Assembly (NCBI RefSeq): GCF_002105155.1 | Contig: NW_019028979.1 | Coordinates: forward strand, 1,426,001 to 1,490,000 | Reading direction: 5' to 3' | DNA length: 64,000 nucleotides | From: Lobosporangium transversale | Lineage: Eukaryota > Mortierellomycota > Mortierellomycetes > Mortierellales > Mortierellaceae | Shown: positions 1-10,900 of the stretch, piece after piece | Position numbering within the stretch: the first letter of the stretch is position 1 | Layout: every line of letters starts with the position of its first letter | The notes under the pieces: generated by a model | The model's input: only the letters and a program-made list of their open reading frames with translations | Told to the model about the DNA's origin: nothing | The model's database searches: none | Program-made: the position numbers and the translations under genes

Positions 1-139
1 CTGTCCTCAATCATCAAAAATTTACAGCTTTCCAGGCGCTCCATAATCGCCAATTCCACCTGCTGCCGGTAGCTTGCCGCCACTCGCCGGTCTGCCTCAG
101 TCCTGATCGCCTTCACATCTGCTGTTCGTCGTTGTCCCT

Positions 140-142
<3 letters not shown>
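1..142. repeat. Direct repeat copy L (truncated by window edge)
   Basis: This stretch matches positions 423-564 with only two mismatches. It stops exactly where a 29-T tract begins. On the minus strand both copies read as coding-like sequence rich in charged residues. Copy L is cut by the window start, so its true left limit is unknown. Confidence 0.85.

Positions 143-170
<28 letters not shown>
142..170. repeat. T29 homopolymer abutting a duplication
   Basis: An uninterrupted run of 29 T separates the left repeat copy from 171-422. On the minus strand it is a poly-A run, with an AATAAA-like hexamer about 35 nt upstream of it, as in the 3' end of a polyadenylated transcript. This suggests a retroposed cDNA end, although simple tract expansion is possible. 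Confidence 0.7.
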
Positions 171-422
171 GATAACAAGGACCCACGAGGTCATGTAGGA
201 TTTATTTTGATGTTAGCTCTATAAATGGGTTGCCCCATTACTGGGGTCGCAAATAAAGCGGTATCCAATAATCGGCCGAAGCCGCATCGTTATACTGCCA
301 CAGTACTACATCCTGTTCATAAACCACGTCAGCATTGAGTAGACTTCCTTGGTCCCAGAGGACCTGTGGCACGGCTCTACTCCCTACTTGGCCTGTTGTG
401 CGCGAAGGTCATCCTTTAGCCG

Positions 423-564
423 CTGTCCTCAATCATCAAAAATTTACAGCTTTCCAGGCGCTCCATAATCGCCAATTCCACCTGCTGCCGGTAGCTTGCC
501 ACCACTCGCCGGTCTGCCCCAGTCCTGATCGCCTTCACATCTGCTGTTCGTCGTTGTCCCTGGT
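423..564. repeat. Direct repeat copy R
   Basis: This is the second copy of the 142-bp direct repeat at 1-142. On the minus strand an open frame covers 637-416 and ends at a stop just left of the repeat, at the junction with the unique 171-422 segment. The product has no family I recognise, and it is probably the C-terminal end of a transposable-element or repeat-family protein. Confidence 0.8.
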
Positions 565-866
565 GAGAGCCAAAGAATTCACCTCTGCTACGTCTGTGCC
601 TCCCAACACAGTTGCGTCCCCTGGCGCGTTTGCTCACAGAGGTGATACCATTTTCTCTTTCCCAGTTGACGGTGACTTTGCAGCGTCTGTTTGTAACTTA
701 AGGATCTGCCTTAAGTCATCTTCCGCTGGTACATCGTTGAACTTAACACTATAAAACTGGGAGGATTGGTTTACAAGCATATTGAGAAGCATTATTAGTC
801 ACGTGATAATTAAGGGTAGTATGAATATTAATAATATATAGTAATAATTGCACGTCCTCTAACGAA

Positions 867-938
867 GGAGGATTGGCGCAATTGGCAGCGCGTCCGTCTC
901 CAAAGCGGAAGGTCGGGAGTTCAAGTCTCTCATTCTCC
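867..938 (+). tRNA. tRNA-Trp (anticodon CCA)
   Basis: The 72-nt sequence folds into a full cloverleaf. It has a 7-bp acceptor stem (GGAGGAT with ATTCTCC, one G-U pair), a 4-bp D stem GCGC/GCGC, a 5-bp anticodon stem with loop CTCCAAA giving anticodon CCA, and a 5-bp T stem with loop TTCAAGT. There is no intron. A run of seven T at 947-953 follows and would serve as the RNA polymerase III terminator. The 3' CCA is not encoded, as expected for a eukaryotic nuclear tRNA gene. Confidence 0.95.
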
Positions 939-946
939 ATCGAGTC

Positions 947-953
947 TTTTTTT
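947..953 (+). terminator. Pol III T7 terminator of tRNA-Trp
   Basis: Seven consecutive T begin eight bases after the tRNA 3' end, which is the usual position of an RNA polymerase III stop signal. Confidence 0.85.
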
Positions 954-1093
954 ACTTCATGAAATAGAAAGAAAATTTGTTTTGGGTCATTTAGGACGCT
1001 ACCAATTAATCATGTATTATCTCCTCAAAATTTTACTTGACCACTTTGCAAAACTCGAATGATGAAGGCGATATTCCTACATGGGGATCATCT

Positions 1094-1732
1094 CTTATTA
1101 AAGAATTAATCTATTTGGCAGCCTAGTTGCCAAATAACATTCATTATTTACTTGGCAGTAACTATTTTTTTTTTTTTTTTTTTTTTTCATTCCAAGGAAC
1201 CGTATTGTATTTAACGCTCATATTTTAAATTAATAAAGCTCTACGTCATAGTTATGTGTAGTGACATTGTCTTGTCTCATTTAGAAAACTAATGACTTTT
1301 TTTTTTTTTTTTTTTTTTCAAGTAGGTCGCTCATACAGCTTTGGAGGTGCTATTTGGAGATCAATGCCTATGAGAGGTTTTCGCTCGGAGCAAACGCGTC
1401 TCACCTGCTACCTAGACGTCTTCAATAAATCGTTCTCTAACCGTGTACATTGAAGGCTGTTTTGTGAAGATGTCATCGCCGCTGCCCTTAGTACCTCCGG
1501 CGGCATTAGCTGTGCAAGGCAATATATCCACAGAACGCTGCTTGTTTTACCACTGATGTTATGACCCTGTTATCAAAAAAAAAAAAAAAAAAAAAAAAAA
1601 AAGACTGTATTTGGCAGCCCAGCTGCCACCCAAGAGTGCGAAGTTAAGTGGCAGCCCCCAGAAGTAGGCTGCCAAATAGAGGCAAAAATTACTATTGGTA
1701 TGGGCTGCCAAATAGATTAATCCCTTATTAAA
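1094..1732. mobile_element. MITE-like non-autonomous DNA transposon with 9-bp TSD
   Basis: A perfect 19-bp inverted repeat, ATTAATCTATTTGGCAGCC at 1105-1123 and its complement at 1703-1721, bounds the element. It extends to about 21 bp with one mismatch. Outside lies a direct repeat CTTATTAAA at 1094-1102 and 1724-1732, read as a 9-bp target-site duplication. Subterminal TTGGCAGCC motifs recur in both orientations near each end, including a hairpin with a 9-bp stem at 1112-1136. The interior has no long ORF and holds T or A tracts at 1165-1187, 1297-1318 and 1575-1602. A 9-bp duplication fits Mutator-like elements; the superfamily is inference. Confidence 0.75.
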
Positions 1733-2275
1733 AACTTTGATGATACTAAGACTAAGAAATTGATTGCAATCAACATCCGATTAGGAGCGTGTCACCAAGT
1801 AATTTATGATCTCTTCTAGAATGTAGATATCTTCATCAACAAATATATGCCTGACAACCCCACAAACTTGGGGCTAAGTTACAAATATCTGAGTGCTCTG
1901 AATCTTAGACTAATGTACGCATCCCATTGCTGATAAAGTACTACTATATAAAACATTAAAGCATAATGAGAATATCGTACGAGCCTCATCATGAGTGAAG
2001 TAGCCAGTGGTAAAAACAAGAGTGACTAAGCCTGTTAGCTTGACATTACTGAGGTTGACTGGCTGTGGTGGCAGTCGATGGACGATTAAATTTCGTTTCT
2101 TTTTTAATAAGTAAAGGATCGTATGCACGGATCCTATTGAGTGCTGTTGCATCATCCTCGATAAGAGCGATCAACTCGGTCGAACCGGTGCTTGTCTTGA
2201 TGAAGATCTATTCGTGTAACATCTTGATATGGTCTTCTACCGGCGCTGATTTCTCTGCTACTTTACTAAGTGTTA
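1733..2275. other. Non-coding, AT-rich
   Basis: I see no gene and no structured RNA here. Short open frames on both strands lack recognisable content. The stretch runs into LTR-like sequence at about 2276. Confidence 0.5.
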
Positions 2276-2425
2276 CGTACCGAGGCTTGGGAATGCACCT
2301 CAGGGACACTTCCATTTTTATTCATAAGATCAGAACATTGTGTGACGGTCGTAGCGGGTCCTTAATAAAAGACTCCCGCCTGGCAACAATAATAGAGACA
2401 GCTTTGATCTCCTTGACTAGCAATA
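2276..2425 (+). mobile_element. LTR-like fragment, inverted copy
   Basis: About 150 bp here match, in inverted orientation and at roughly 85 percent by eye, the sequence on the minus strand at about 3367-3220. It starts near TGTTACGTACCGAGGC, which resembles an LTR start, and includes a GGTCCTTAATAAA segment. No adjacent polymerase gene is present, so this is probably a solo or broken LTR. Confidence 0.5.
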
Positions 2426-2479
2426 CCACAGAAAACATCTCACTAAGCTCCACAGCATGAGCTTGTAGTTGCTAGATGT

Positions 2480-2800
2480 TAGTAGATTTTCAGACTTGAC
2501 GGACTTGCTTTTGGACTTTGTAGGGCAAGCGTAGCCTCTGTGATCAGTCTTGCCAGAAACATAGCATGATTGAGGACCATTACCACCGTTCTTGTAACAT
2601 TGGGCTTCAGAGTGACTGTGTCTACCACAGGCGGACGTCGAGTTCTGAGAGAATCTATATCCATGATAGATTTAACAACATAATCGTTATCTTGATGATG
2701 GTCCCGGTGTTGATGAGAGATGTTTTGATGAAAGTTGTTTCGATGATATGTAGTGTGGTTGAATGTTTAACAAAGTGAGATGTTTTCTATAGTGCTTGCG
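2480..2800. other. Degenerate repeat-derived sequence
   Basis: This interval lies downstream (minus strand) of the gag fragment and contains only broken frames. It is probably decayed retrotransposon sequence. I recognise no protease or reverse-transcriptase motif. Confidence 0.35.
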
Positions 2801-3220
2801 CTGGAGCCATAGATCTGCAACTCGTCGGGAGTTCTTCAGGGATTTTATCACGGAGTGGGTAGTATGCAGCCTCGAACTCACGGACAAATTCCATAACATC
2901 TGAGTTAGGTTTCATGGATAAATTGTCGTACTTGTAGCGTAGCTCGAACTCATCATCCGCTTTGGCAAACTGCTCTTTAAAATCTTGAGCGAAGTTTTTC
3001 CAAGTGAGGATATTCTTAGTCTCAAGATCGTCAATGTATCTAAGACTCCAATCACGTGCGACCTTGTCCATATGTAGAGCAACACGAACTGTGAAGAAGT
3101 TATCATTGACGTTGGGGATTTTGTACAAAGCGTCCATAGCGCGTAACCAGGATGAAACATCCGCCTTGCTGTCGAATCGTTCAATTCCTGCAAGATTAAA
3201 ATGCTGATTGGTTGTAGTCA
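2787..3220 (-). pseudogene. Retrotransposon gag fragment, copy 1
   Basis: The minus strand encodes a gag-type core with residues such as RDWSLRYIDDLETKN followed by ILTWKNFAQDFKEQFAK. This is the pattern of the Retrotrans_gag family of Ty3-type elements, which forms the particle shell. The frame continues past the core to about position 2787 and then ends, with no zinc knuckle, protease or reverse transcriptase. Upstream, the frame runs straight into LTR-like sequence in place of a normal gag N-terminus, so the copy is broken. Confidence 0.7.
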
Positions 3221-3367
3221 AGGAGATCAAAGTTGTCTTTATTATTGTTGCCAGGTGGGAGCCCTTTATTAAGGACCCGTCATGATCGCCACACAATGTT
3301 CTGATCTTATGAATAAAAATGGAAGTGCCCCTGAGGTACACTCTCAAGCCTCAGCACGTAGTACAAA
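3220..3367 (-). mobile_element. LTR-like fragment between two gag copies
   Basis: About 145 bp on the minus strand match the plus-strand fragment at 2276-2425. It lies between gag copy 2 and gag copy 1, directly abutting coding sequence on both sides. It may be a nested LTR or a rearrangement product. Confidence 0.5.
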
Positions 3368-3744
3368 GTCTTAGCGAATTGTGCTTTAAAGTCCTGAGCA
3401 AAGTTCTTCCAAGTAAGAATGTTCTTAGCCTCAAGGTTATCAATATGTCGAAGGCTCCAATCACGTGGAACCTTATCCATGTGTAAAGCAACCTGGACCG
3501 TGAAGTTGTCGTTGACGTTGGAAATCCTATACTGGGCGTCCATAGTGCGTAGCCAAGTTGAAGCATCTGTCTTGTTGTCAAATCGTTCTATTCCTGCAAG
3601 ACTGAAGTGTTGATTGGTTGTGGCTTCTATATTTATATCACTGTCACTGTCAAGAAAACAAATCTTGGCGGAAGGTCCTGAAATGCTTTGCGCGTTGGTA
3701 TTGGGTGTGGTTTGCATTGTTGATAAACAAAAGGTGCTTGGCTC

Positions 3745-3780
<36 letters not shown>

Positions 3781-3798
3781 AACAAGTAAAAAGACCAA
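3365..3798 (-). pseudogene. Retrotransposon gag fragment, copy 2
   Basis: This is a second copy of the gag core. It shares the TTNQHFxLAGIERFD start and the TWKNFAQDFKxQFAK end with copy 1, but differs at many residues, so the two are not a recent duplicate. It is truncated after the FAK residues, where LTR-like sequence begins. Its 5' side is interrupted by an A31 tract at 3746-3776. Confidence 0.7.
3746..3776. repeat. A31 homopolymer
   Basis: An uninterrupted run of 31 A lies at the 5' side (minus strand) of gag copy 2. Confidence 0.9.
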
Positions 3799-3849
3799 AA
3801 GATTTGCTCAATGGGAAATAAAAGTTTGTGATATAATTACAGTAGAGAG

Positions 3850-4280
3850 GTGAATACGTACAATCGGAAAGTGTAAGGAAGAGGGACATGAAGAAATAGC
3901 TAGATCGTGATAGAGGTAAAAAGAACCTTTGCTACCATTTGTCGTAATACGTCTACTAGTGATCTCTAAAAACTAGTAGGAAAATAACAAGTCAAAAATC
4001 GGGCAAAAGCCTTGTAGAATTGGGGTGATCCTAACGAGGACGTAGAATAAATTAGATAGATGCTGCAAAAGGGTATCGATAATGGTAAGAAGAGACCTTT
4101 AATAACTGCTAATGGTTTTCTGAGGATTCATGATAAAAATAGTGAAATAAACTCACCTGCAAAAAGGGAATCGATGGTAAGAAGAGATGCCGTTTTCGCA
4201 GTAAGAAATAAAATTATTAAAGTACTAAAAAATGATAAAAAATACATAATTTGGGTAAACAAAAAAGCGTCATTTACGGT
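3850..4280. other. AT-rich non-coding with a short near-repeat
   Basis: Two similar segments at about 4066-4095 and 4161-4190 share ATCGAT and GGTAAGAAGAGA. This indicates a short local duplication with a period near 95 bp. No credible gene is seen. Confidence 0.4.
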
Positions 4281-4495
4281 GCCCCTCCATTCTGACTGAC
4301 ACTACTCCTGGAGTGCTTGGATAAACGCCGTAGCTCTCTCTGATATATCTCAGCAGGGTTTGCTGGAGGAATGTTAGGAGAAGGAGCTACTGCATCACGG
4401 CTAGCGATGAGCTGCTCTTGGTCTACACGTTGTCGTGCGGCATCTTGAATTTCTGCCGTTGCTGGATCAGGTTCAAGGTAATCCGTCCATAGTAT
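4280..4495 (-). pseudogene. Orphan coding-like fragment
   Basis: The minus strand has an open frame of about 70 codons with no start codon and protein-like composition, rich in charged residues, Gln and Pro. Examples are DYLEPDPATAEIQDAARQ and SPNIPPANPAEIYQRELR. It contrasts with the AT-rich surroundings. It is probably the end of a lost gene or transposable-element protein. I do not recognise the family. Confidence 0.35.
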
Positions 4496-4499
4496 TTGT

Positions 4500-5100
4500 C
4501 CATAGAAAATTTATCAGAAGCACCTTTTGGCTTGTACCAAGGCACCTTTTATGGACTGACTATACTTTATTCCAACAAGGCTGGCTATGATGTGTTGGTT
4601 AAAGCTAAGGCTGATTTGATGTATAACATATGTGAAGAACATAGCCTTCTAGTCAAGGTCGGAGTGGTTGTTACTGGCAATTTAAAAAAAAAACGTCTTA
4701 TTGTTACTACAATCAAGACGTGGGTGGACATTTGGGTGAATAACAAAATCTAGAATTAGCACGACTCTGGTTCGTTAATCTTATTCTACAGATCCAACTT
4801 CAGGCTATATGCACAAACGAGAAGTAGCTTTACTCAGCAGATAGCGAGATAACTCTAAGAAGGCCAGTTCCCGAATGATCGAAACACCCGCATATAGTGA
4901 GGAGCATAGATCAAAATCTAGGTTGTTTACATTATGACTCTTTATCTCTGCAATGGAGCTTCACAAGAAGCATATTTTGATAAAACCCTGTTTGACTAGT
5001 TATAACCGCATAAAATACCATTAGCCCCGTTCTACCACTTTTTTGACGCAAAAATGCATGAAAGGGCGCTAACTTGAGCTGTTTATTACTTTTTCTTTTT
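4500..5100. other. No supported gene
   Basis: A plus-strand frame of 85 codons at 4496-4753 exists but has no recognisable domain, no conserved neighbour and an AT-rich 3' half. I do not call it as a gene. Confidence 0.35.
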
Positions 5101-5229
5101 TCTTTAGGAAATGAGTGATAGAAGAGAAGATACTCTTAAAAATAGGAGATTCTTCCGATCTTTTTTTTTTTTTTTTTTTTTTTTGCTTACTCCGGGGCTT
5201 GGGAGTACTGATAGTGCTAGATTTGCGCT

Positions 5230-5433
5230 TCAAAGATTCAGAATCCTTGTCGGAACCGTTAAATGGATGCTCTGGCATATAAAGAGGGCATTTCCACTAG
5301 TTACCAATTGGAAGCGGAAGGCAGGATCTACGGACGCAGGGGTGTCATGTCTCAATGTAGCCTCAGTAAAAGGAGCAACTAAAAGAATTACCAAGAAGAT
5401 AACAGTCAAAGCAAGGATAGGGCTCTTGAAGAT
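5230..5433 (-). CDS. Possible small secreted or membrane protein (tentative)
   Basis: The frame starting at 5433 encodes 67 residues with a strongly hydrophobic stretch, IFKSPILALTVIFLVILLV, followed by APFTEA. That looks like a signal peptide with a small-residue cleavage site. The rest is short and has no recognised domain. An upstream in-frame Met at 5538 would disturb the signal-like start. A neighbouring frame just downstream is rich in Ser and Lys and may belong to an unseen second exon. The call rests only on composition and may be spurious. Confidence 0.25.
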   Translation of the reverse strand: MFKSPILALTVIFLVILLVAPFTEATLRHDTPASVDPAFRFQLVTSGNALFICQSIHLTVPTRILNL

Positions 5434-5778
5434 CATTTTGGAGGAAGGGATTACTGATAGAAGGAAGAGAGAGAAGAGATGATCTTTGAAACAAAAAAAG
5501 TTGGTGTCGATAGCCATATACATCTGTAGAAGAAGCATCCACAGACGGATTGTAATGGGTTATACATAAACTGGATCATCCTGAACAAAAAAACTTATAG
5601 TTGTGATTCATTGTATATGAAATGAAGAGCTGATAAGTTTGAGGTGCCCAAAATAAAGATTAAGAGAGAATGAGTGGTATGTGATCAGAGTCAGACTATT
5701 ATGCTTTTAGCATTGTCTATTCCATTGTCATTAATTATGTACATGTTCATGCACTATTATTATTATATTATTAATATG

Positions 5779-5806
5779 TTTTTTTTTTTTTTTTTTTTTT
5801 TTTTTT
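5779..5806. repeat. T28 homopolymer
   Basis: A run of 28 T lies just downstream of the UNC80-like gene stop codon at 5825. Confidence 0.9.
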
Positions 5807-5824
5807 GATTGTGTCTAGGTTTAT

Positions 5825-7907
5825 CTAATCTTGATCAACCCAATCTCTAACGATCAGCGCAGTCTCGTGACGTAGAGCATCGTTAGCACCAGGGAACAAG
5901 ATCGGATGGCCAGGTGGGAAACGCATGGAACCTAGAATATTCCATTTGATACGCGTCCATTCCATATTGTAGCTAGGATCAATATCCCAAATAAGTAGCT
6001 GAATAAATTTTTATACATCGTTGTACAGGAATGATAAGAGTCATTAGCTTTAAATAAAGGTGAAAGCATAAAATAAAGTACATGAATAGTCGCACTTACA
6101 TGATGCAGCAGGTGTAAATTACTTGGCGAAATCCTGCCACGCCCACCCGTGTATTGTCCTGCACTTAACCCAATATCATCACTAAGCCCTAAGTTGCCTA
6201 ACCCAACATTGACTGCTGCGCCTACTCCGGCCTTGATGCCTGCACCCACACCATGTTCCCCTGACCCAACAGTCGATGTTGACGCCACGCCTTCCTTACC
6301 CTTTCTTTCACTACCATCTTTGCCGTGTTTTCCAAATGAGCGATATCCGTGGCGGCTATCAAATATACTGTCCTCTCGTATCCCCGCTCCTTGCTCATCT
6401 TCTTTTTGCGCCAGTTCATCGCCATGTTTGACATTAGTATAATTGTGGATCGAAGTCCTCAGCTCCTCCACGATAAACTCACCAAAAGCATTGACGAGGG
6501 CTATAGAAAAATCCTGCTCTGCAATGTAACAATATCCAGTCAATAGACGGACCAAGGCCGAGGCACTGATTCTATCTCGATGGAGCGCTTGCTTAAGGAC
6601 ATGCTTAACTGTTGGGATCAACTGACGTCCTTCCATCGGGTTCTTAATCATAAGGGTGGAGCACATATTTAATATTGCGTTGCTGTAATCCCAATGGTAC
6701 ACGTAATTGGTTTTTTGGACTGGTACTTTTTTCGGTTGAATTCGATGGTTATGTGAGCGGTGTTGGTTGCGGTGGTGTGAAGGCAGATGTTGCTGCTGGT
6801 ATTGAGGTTGATGCCTTTGAGATGATGTAGGCGAGACCTTAGAATCCTGAGTATCGTTTTGATGGCCAGTGCCCCCAAATAGGTTCAGCTCTGGATCAAT
6901 AGAATCCATGTGTTTTAGAGCACTGGGTTTTTGCTCTGTAAACAGTGGCTTCGGAGGCGCTATAGGAGGCCCAGTAGTAGAGGAGGGATTAGAAGGAGGA
7001 GCCTGAGCTGAGGACTTTGTTGTATTGGGAGGCGGCATTGTTAAGGGAGAGCCTTGTTGTGTTATTAGCGTTGCTGCATCCTCACCTGACAATGAAGTAG
7101 GGTAAGATAAGCTCAATGAAGTAGATTCGGCAGTACCTTTTTGTGACTCAATCGTAGAATCTGTTACTTCGAGTGGTGTAACTGCAGTTCCTGAAGGGGC
7201 TGTCACAGTGTGCTGGCCTATTAGGTCTAAGGCAGTCGACCCAGCAGAGGACTGTTGCTGAAGATGCATATGCTTTTGGGATGCAGGTTGCAGCCGCCAC
7301 TGTTGCTGTTGGTGGAAGTGAAGTTGCTGTAATAAATTGAGTGAGGACGTATTCGAAGCCATTGTCGAGGTATTTCCTGGGAACAAATGGTTTGAAGATT
7401 GCTTTTTAGCTTGTTGCTTCATCTGCTGCTGCTGTTGATCTTGTGTTAGCCTCATCTGTTGAAGCTGCTCTTTTTGTTTTTGAATTTGCTGTTGATCCCA
7501 TTCAGCTGTATATTTTGTGATTTTGGTCAGGAACTGAGCCATATCCGGCAGTAGACGTGGGTCCTGGAATTTACAATGGACCCGCTCGATATACAGCGCC
7601 AGATTGATCAAAATGGTCGACACTTGGGCTGGCTCCAATTCTCGAAAGATTGTGACTCGATCTAATATATCACGAACAGGTTGGTCTCGGAAATGGACCA
7701 GACGTACACTGGAGGCAGATGGGTCCAATGGCACCATTTCGTCCTCACCCAAGACTGTAGCTAGGACATAAAAAAGGTCTAGATCCTGATCTACTTCATG
7801 TACTTGATCTTCCCAGCCGAATGAATCTATATTATGGGCAGGCTGAGTCTGATGGCACAAATAAAAAGCAGTAAATGCTAAAGAGTTAGTATTGCACAAG
7901 TACGTTG

Positions 7908-7942
<35 letters not shown>

Positions 7943-10900
7943 CGCCATATTACCTTAAAAACGAGGACAAATAGTCCGCTACCCATGAAGTGCACAAATG
8001 CGTCATGTAAAAAATTCTTTGCCCGGTTCAGGACTGGATCGCCTGGATCATCTCTCCTTCTAGTCATCAACCGCCCCATAGCCATGATTTCTCTTGAAAG
8101 TAGCGCAGTTGTCATAGTTGAAGACCGCTTTAGAAGCGTAGAGCAGATAGATATCGACAGTAGGATGCTCTCATCAGATAGCGACTCTTCACCCGTAGGA
8201 GAATTAACATTCAGGGCAGCAGCAGCACCAGTAGTGCCTCCAGACGTCGTTATCACGTTCTTCTTAACTACCAACATGTCCACAATGCGTTTCATTAGCA
8301 CAACTACGAGATCTGATAGTGGATCTACTTCTTTGATGTACTTATAGATCACAATGAACAACAGTTCAAGCCAGTCCTTCAGCCTTCCTGCAGGAAGTGC
8401 GCCCAGATCAGTCTCAGACCCAAGGAATCGCAAGATCACGTCCACAAAATATGTTCCTACGACGGGCGTATTATCGTCCAGTCGTCGTTTCTGATTGCGG
8501 CGGTAGTGGTGATGGTGATATTGTTGGTAGCGTGGTTGCAGCCCATGCTGCCCGTATGGCGAGTAATTATTCTGTTGGTATTGATTCCTTTGAGCAACAT
8601 TATTTTGTTTGCCGAAAGAATCTTTTCGAAAGCTGTTGTGGTGGTCATCCTGGCGGTGCTTGTTGCGAGAGAAGTGAAGCAGATTATGACGGTGATGGGG
8701 CTCGGTTTCCCAATTGTCTTCGTCCTCCTCTTGCGAATCAGGAGCTGACCCCTGCGTCGAATCCTTGGGTGGATCAAAAACGGTGGCAGTAGTTGCGCTA
8801 AATGTTCTTTCTGTTGTTCCCATTGCTGCTGGGAGTGGTGTCGCATAGCCGCTCTGAATCATCATCGCTTCAGATCCAGATAATGTTCCCCCTTCTGTAC
8901 CTCTCAAGAATTGGAGTTGGTCATAAAGTGTGGGTGGATCACGTTCATAATCCGGCTTGATCTCCACATACCTATCCAAAATTAGCTGCAGGTTTCTACA
9001 AATTGTCAACACAAAATTCTCGTGGCCAGGATCGTTTGGCAGCATAGTATTATGACCTTCTTCCTCTTTAGTGCTCGCTGCTACTGCTATGCTATGGAAA
9101 GGGCTCATCCTCTGTCGAGGAATATACTCTCCATAGCGGACCTGGAATTTACCCTGACCTAAGCTTAAAAGCTCGCAGTCTTCAAAATCGAGATAAAAGA
9201 CTACCAAGTATTTGATCTGGATCACTTCATCCAGTCGAGGTTCGATACCGTTGGCCACCATCTGAAGAGCCAAATTCAGTAGACTGCAGTGGATGTCATC
9301 TTCGAGAGCTAACTGTTTCTCGCGAGATTCTATTTCCGTTTCTAGAGCTGATGAAGATGACAATTCAGCAGGCTTTGCAGACAATATGACAGAGGCACGC
9401 CGATGACTTCGTGATGGTTCGCCCGCTGGCATGAATGCCGTATTTACTGGTGACTCTGTATCCAAAGCAGCCGGGACATTAAGTGATGCCCTCCGCTCGG
9501 GTACTGTCTCATTCAGCTGCTGCTGCTGCTGTTGTAATCCTGTGTGGTGTGGTTGCGGTCCATCGAAGGTCTCTATGGGCGAAGCCGATGTAGGAGACGC
9601 CCTTCTGGTTTGCGAGCTCTCTACCTTTACTGGGCGGTGCTTGGAATCGTCCGAAGGCATGTCCGTATTCATCCCACAGTCACTTGAGGCGTCACTGCTA
9701 TGCTTTATGTGACTCTCGTTTGAAGCGTCTGAGATACCGCCTGGAACAAGTTGGCCCAGTTTTCCGCTCGTGAGTAGCCTAAATATTTGCCCATAGTTCA
9801 TTATCTTCCATCTAGGAAAGTAATTGTTCAAGCGTGTCATCAGCTTCAAGAGCATCTGCTGGGCCTGTGGTGGGCTGGCAATGAAATGGAGTTCCCAGGC
9901 CTTAAGTGCGTGGAGAATATGAACAGGCTGAAGTGCTTTGAGAAGTGTTTTGGCTTTAGTGCGCACTGCTTCTTCCTTATCCCACATGGAGGAAACAAAA
10001 AAAGTAAATGCGGGCCCCAGGCTCTGGAGTTGATCCGGAAGAAACTGGTAGCGGTGGTGAAGGTAGTGTTGCTCCAGTGAATCGCCTTGGCTTTTGTTTG
10101 AGTCTTTCTGGTCATACCCGCTCAAGCCTGTACCACGGCTCTCACTGTTCTCGAACTCAAATGGGTCGGCTCCCGGCCGTTTTCTGTGCTGGTGCTGTTG
10201 CTGTTGCTGTCGCTGGTCACGGGAGCGTATGCCTCCTCTTTCGACGTCTTTTCCTTTACTGCTCAACATAGTCCCCATTGCGAATGAGGTTGTCGCAACT
10301 ATTGGTTGGAAGAAAAGCTTCATCACCATGGCATCGTCTAGTTTGGAGAAGAGTCCGAAAACTGGGTCAAGTGCTGAAAACCGGGTTTCCCAGTCCTGAT
10401 CGTTAAAGTAATGCGAGAGGGTTTTTTGAAATATATCAGGATGTCTGGATATGAAGCGCATCAATAAAGGTAGTGTTGTCTCGGTTATGTGGTCGTTCAG
10501 TGGTGAGATCATTTCCCATACGATAGGAAGCACATCATCGTGTATGCTCTTAATGAAATCATCCATATTCGAAACCCTACGAGCATTGTCCAGGATAACA
10601 GACAGAACTTTCACGGCTTCACCCTGCAATGAGAGATAAGGAGTGCGTAGACTATATAAGAGCATGGATATCACTGCAGAGTTGCGGTCAAGCAGGAATG
10701 GCTGCCTAGAATAATGCTGTTGCTGTTGCGACGGTAAATTACCATCGCTATTGCCTCCCGAAGGGCTCTTGCCTTGCCGGCTACGAGAGAATGTAGAAAT
10801 CGTGCATTAGCACGTGAATAGCTTCATGACATAACACGCGACTGAATATAACTCCTGCCGTCATCATTTTACCTGCGCTTTTCCTTAGAATTCAAACTAA

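Noticed and set aside
749-940. Minus-strand frame over the tRNA-Trp gene
   Set aside because: The cloverleaf on the plus strand explains the sequence; the frame is incidental.
5230-5278. 33-bp intron joining the small secreted ORF to a Ser/Lys-rich frame
   Set aside because: It is too short for a spliceosomal intron, and because it is a multiple of three it does not switch to the other frame.
5932-10674. Single 1,580-codon frame read as one exon
   Set aside because: It runs through an intron at 7849-7953 as poly-Lys, and its end misses the true last exon at 5998-5825. Splicing gives a better C-terminus and a frame that joins upstream exons.
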